Assembly: GCA_014379915.1 (NCBI GenBank) | Contig: JACMKV010000456.1 | Coordinates: 1 to 16,574 of the forward strand | Direction: 5' to 3' | Length of the DNA: 16,574 nucleotides | Source of the DNA: Burkholderiales bacterium | GTDB taxonomy: Bacteria > Pseudomonadota > Gammaproteobacteria > Burkholderiales > JACMKV01 | Shown here: in pieces, positions 14,201-16,574 of the stretch | Layout of the letters: every line of letters starts with the position of its first letter | Numbering within the stretch: the first letter of the stretch is position 1 | The notes under the pieces: generated by a model | Database searches by the model: none | Seen by the model: only the letters and a program-made list of their open reading frames with translations | Told to the model about the DNA's origin: nothing | Position numbers and translations under genes: made by a program

Positions 14201-14235
14201 AAAAACGGCTGCCGGCAATTCAGGCAGTCGTTTTT
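14201..14235. terminator. Bidirectional rho-independent terminator
   Basis: A 13-bp stem (AAAAACGGCTGCC with GGCAGTCGTTTTT, one wobble) closes a nine-base loop, with five T on the plus side and five T on the minus side. It lies 15 nt after the ornithine decarboxylase stop and 33 nt past the stop of the convergent sulfurtransferase gene, so it can serve both. Confidence 0.88.
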
Positions 14236-14268
14236 ATTGCCCGCCGTTTTTCCCATTATTTTCCGCTG

Positions 14269-15483
14269 TTATTTCCTGACTATCGGCCGCCGCGGATCCG
14301 AGCACCATTCACTCCACGAGCCCGGATATAGCCGCGAGCCGCTCAGGCCGGCGATTTCCATGGCGAGCAGGTTGTGGCAGGCGGTCACGCCCGAACCGCA
14401 CTGATGCACGATCTGGCCCGGTGAGCCCGAACCAAGCATCTCCTGGAATTCCCGCTTGAGGACGTCCGCCGGCTTGAAACGTCCTTGCTCGTCCAGATTG
14501 TTCTTGAAAAAGCGATTGAGTGCGCCGGGGATATGGCCGCCGACCGGGTCCAGGGTTTCATTCTTGCCGGCGAAGCGATCAGGCGCGCGCGCATCGAGCA
14601 GGCGCATGGACGCTTGCTGCAGATGGGTATGGACGAAATTGACATCGACGGCGCCGCGCTGGGTCGATGCATTAAACTCGCGCGGCGTCAGTTCCGGCAG
14701 TTCGGTCGTGACTGGATATCCTTCCTTCGTCCAGGCTTGCCAGCCGCCATCGAGCACCGCGACCTTGTCGTGGCCGAGCCAGCGCAGCAGCCACCATAAA
14801 CGTGCAGCGAACATCCCGCCGGAAGCGTCGTACGCGACAACCTGCGAGGTGTTCGCCACGCTCTGACTGCTCAGCCACGCCGCCAGATCTTTCGGATGAG
14901 GAAGCGGATGACGGCCGTTCCTGCCGTTTTTCATGCCCGCCAGGTTCCGATCGAGTTGGGCAAAACGCGCTCTCGGAATATGGCTGTCGCTATAGCCGTG
15001 TTCGCCGGCATCGGCATCCGCCAGATCATGGCGGCAATCGAAAATAATCCAGTTGGGGTCGGAAAGATGCTGGGCGAGTTCCGACGCAGCGATCAACGTC
15101 GAGTGGGAACCTTCCGCGGTTTCGATCGCTTCGACTGCTTGCCCGGTCAGCCATTCGAGTGCCAGCGTATCTTCGTCAAACACGCGCAAATCGGCGCGGA
15201 CGAATAGCCTCGATAGCCATGCGATCCAGATCATCCATTGCTCGTCGGTAACAATCGCGATCTTGCCGAAATCGTCGGTGTGGCTGCGGCTGAAGCGGAT
15301 CTCTTCCCAGGCGACGTCGAGCGTGTAGCTGAGCATATCACGCAAATCCATTAGCACGTCGACCGAGCCTGCTTCCGGCAACACAGCGAGCATTTGCTGT
15401 TCGAACTCGCGGTAATCGTCAAGCGTGAACTCGCCCATAACGGCGACCGAAACCAGTTTGTCTTTGCGTGAAATTGCAATCAT
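14269..15483 (-). CDS. SpoIIAA-like domain fused to a 3-mercaptopyruvate sulfurtransferase-type tandem rhodanese
   Basis: A 404-residue fusion. Residues 1 to about 118 match the SpoIIAA-like (STAS-related, PF11964-type) domain: DKLVSVAVMGEFTLDDYREF, DVLMDLRDM, KIAIVTDEQWMIWIAW, then RVFDEDTLALEWL. Residues of about 128-258 form an inactive N-terminal rhodanese domain (IIFDCRHDL, HIPRARF, DGGWQAW), and about 280-400 the active one, with LLDARAPDRFAGK, GGHIPGALN and catalytic Cys362 in CGSGVTA. The CGSGVT loop points to 3-mercaptopyruvate rather than thiosulfate as donor (as in SseA), producing persulfide sulfur and pyruvate in the cytosol. The SpoIIAA-like part has no known enzymatic role; membrane association or regulation is possible. 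It has a weak Shine-Dalgarno. It lies 16 nt downstream of the transporter gene, in a likely operon. Confidence 0.9.
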   Translation of the reverse strand: MIAISRKDKLVSVAVMGEFTLDDYREFEQQMLAVLPEAGSVDVLMDLRDMLSYTLDVAWEEIRFSRSHTDDFGKIAIVTDEQWMIWIAWLSRLFVRADLRVFDEDTLALEWLTGQAVEAIETAEGSHSTLIAASELAQHLSDPNWIIFDCRHDLADADAGEHGYSDSHIPRARFAQLDRNLAGMKNGRNGRHPLPHPKDLAAWLSSQSVANTSQVVAYDASGGMFAARLWWLLRWLGHDKVAVLDGGWQAWTKEGYPVTTELPELTPREFNASTQRGAVDVNFVHTHLQQASMRLLDARAPDRFAGKNETLDPVGGHIPGALNRFFKNNLDEQGRFKPADVLKREFQEMLGSGSPGQIVHQCGSGVTACHNLLAMEIAGLSGSRLYPGSWSEWCSDPRRPIVRK

Positions 15484-15499
15484 GGAAAATTCGTCAGAA

Positions 15500-16351
15500 T
15501 CAATCGGTGGCGGCCGGCGCGCGCGGTGCTACCCGTACTGCGACGATGCCGCTCAATACAATCAGTATAGCGCCGGCCAGACCGAGCGGCGGCAGCATCT
15601 CTTGCCAAAGCATGATGCCGAACAGAGTCGCAAACAGCACTGTGCTGTAGGCGAGGGCGCCGACAACCAGCGTGTTGCCGGTGCGGTAAGCACGCGTCAT
15701 GGCCAGCTGCGCAATGGTCGCGCTGCTGCCAACACCGAGCAGCAGCAACAGGCTGTGCCGGTCGACCGCGTGAAATTCATGGACCAGCATCCAGATGCCT
15801 GCGCCGATCGTCGAGATCAGCGTGAAATAGAAAACGATGCGCCATTCCGGTTCGCCCAGTTCGCCAAGTTGACGAACGTTCAGATACGCGATGCCGGCAA
15901 AAAAACCCGAGGCAAGACCGAACAGACCGCCGGTCAGGAGTTCGCGATCGATTGCCGGGCGCAACAGCAGGCCGACGCCAAGAAAGCCGACAACGATGGC
16001 GGCGAGCAGCGGCCACTGCGGTCGCTCGCGCATGACAACCGTAAACAGCGCGAGGAACAGCGGCGAAGTGTAATTCAACGTAACGGCGCTGGCGAGCGGC
16101 AGCAGGCTGATCGCGTGAAAGTACAGCATCAACGAGAGAAACCCTGATAAGCCGCGCAGCACGTGCATTTTCCGGTGCGGCGTCGCGGCCAGCAGTCCGC
16201 GAGCTCGCATCAGGCCGACAATCAGGATCAGACTGATGAACGAGCGGTAGAACACGAGTTCGGCGCTGGAAAAATGCGCCGAGCCGAGCTTGACGAACAC
16301 GCCCATGACCGCAAACAGCAGCCCCGCGACCAGCATCCACAATGCGCCCAT
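15500..16351 (-). CDS. EamA/DMT-family inner-membrane transporter
   Basis: A 283-residue membrane protein of the drug/metabolite transporter superfamily, with about ten hydrophobic segments forming two EamA halves (about 5-130 and 145-270). Family features are FAVMGVFVKL in helix 1, FYRSFISLILI, GLSGFLSLMLYFHAISLLPLASAVTLNYTSPLF in the first half and LVVGALAYSTVLFATLFGIMLW in the second. The substrate cannot be predicted. The start is uncertain. The longest frame begins with a TTG (16376-16378) inside the T-tract of a terminator, so I prefer the ATG at 16349-16351 (MGALWMLVAGLLF), although no clear Shine-Dalgarno precedes it. It is followed 16 nt later by the sulfurtransferase fusion; export of a sulfur metabolite is a guess from that proximity only. 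Confidence 0.85.
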   Translation of the reverse strand: MGALWMLVAGLLFAVMGVFVKLGSAHFSSAELVFYRSFISLILIVGLMRARGLLAATPHRKMHVLRGLSGFLSLMLYFHAISLLPLASAVTLNYTSPLFLALFTVVMRERPQWPLLAAIVVGFLGVGLLLRPAIDRELLTGGLFGLASGFFAGIAYLNVRQLGELGEPEWRIVFYFTLISTIGAGIWMLVHEFHAVDRHSLLLLLGVGSSATIAQLAMTRAYRTGNTLVVGALAYSTVLFATLFGIMLWQEMLPPLGLAGAILIVLSGIVAVRVAPRAPAATD

Positions 16352-16376
16352 CGGCAAATGAAGAAAGGTTGCAAAC

Positions 16377-16404
16377 AAAAAAGGCGGATCGTTCGACCCG
16401 CCTT
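16377..16404 (-). terminator. Rho-independent terminator of a gene off the right side
   Basis: On the minus strand AAGGCGG and CCGCCTT form a seven-base stem with a ten-base loop, followed by six T (16377-16382). It would end a minus-strand gene lying further right, and sits only 25 nt before the transporter ATG, leaving that gene no obvious promoter. Confidence 0.7.
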
Positions 16405-16574
16405 CGCTTATCGACGAGGCTGGTTAAGGGGCTTAAGGAACGTCTGATTAACCTATCCGTGACCGCGTTGCGACGAGAAGGCCGCAGATGCAAGGCGCGG
16501 GGCGCAGGACAGTGGTTGTTCCACGGCCGCCCCGCCGACACGTTAGCCGTAGGCCCGCTCGCGGGAGGCGGGGC
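16405..16574. repeat. GC-rich hairpin-dense, repeat-like segment at the right edge
   Basis: This stretch has no convincing gene and many short dyads: GTGG/CCAC (16512-16523), CCCG/CGGG (16554-16565) and GCCCCGCC (16529-16536) against GGCGGGGC (16567-16574), the last ending exactly at the window edge. The composition and AAGGCGCG and GCGTTGCGA words resemble dispersed extragenic repeats of betaproteobacteria. It shares the 12-mer ACCGCGTTGCGA, in inverse orientation, with the leader element at 6123-6308. Repeat copy number cannot be counted here. Confidence 0.4.

Noticed and set aside
15425..16147. 240-codon plus-strand frame opposite the transporter
   Set aside because: Gln/Arg-rich antisense of a membrane protein gene; no domain or start signal.
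1..16574. CRISPR array, tRNA, rRNA or transposase
   Set aside because: No regularly spaced repeats, tRNA-like cloverleaf, rRNA motif or transposase signature was seen on either strand.

Overview
The window looks like chromosomal DNA of a betaproteobacterium. This is an inference from moderately high GC, the protein flavour, and the order metG, apbC, dcd, ornithine decarboxylase. It is not phage- or plasmid-like: almost everything reads as housekeeping or conserved accessory genes. No rRNA, tRNA, CRISPR array or transposase gene was seen.

Layout. Positions 1-3000 carry small envelope genes, all on the minus strand: the N-terminus of an exported coiled-coil protein cut by the left edge, a 99-aa low-complexity lipoprotein, an exported protein with one EF-hand loop, a 55-aa DUF1328 membrane protein, and a two-BON-domain periplasmic protein. 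BON and DUF1328 form an apparent operon closed by a strong terminator. Positions 3223-4782 (+) encode a large conserved protein with a PilZ-like C-terminal part. It converges on a minus-strand pair, mogA-like (molybdenum cofactor) and a serine carboxylesterase. Positions 6321-8366 (+) encode an EF-G-like GTPase of the FusA2 type. Before it lies a leader of about 200 nt bounded by a perfect 15-bp inverted repeat.

Positions 8395-10747 (-) carry acylphosphatase and metG. Divergent from metG on the plus strand come apbC/mrp, dcd and an ornithine decarboxylase of the alanine-racemase fold. The decarboxylase has its own promoter with a consensus -10, a 5' hairpin, and a 22-codon reading frame with a near-perfect Shine-Dalgarno that lies in frame with the enzyme and is separated from it by one amber codon. 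A bidirectional terminator (14201-14235) separates it from a minus-strand pair: a SpoIIAA-like/3-mercaptopyruvate sulfurtransferase fusion and an EamA/DMT transporter. The right end is a GC-rich, hairpin-dense, repeat-like segment.

The most interesting signals are the leader frame before ornithine decarboxylase, the switch-like inverted-repeat leader before the EF-G paralogue, and the SpoIIAA-sulfurtransferase fusion. Start codons were moved inward from the longest frame for the PilZ-like protein, mogA, acyP, metG, apbC, dcd, the EF-hand protein and the DMT transporter, using family N-termini, ribosome-binding sites or both.
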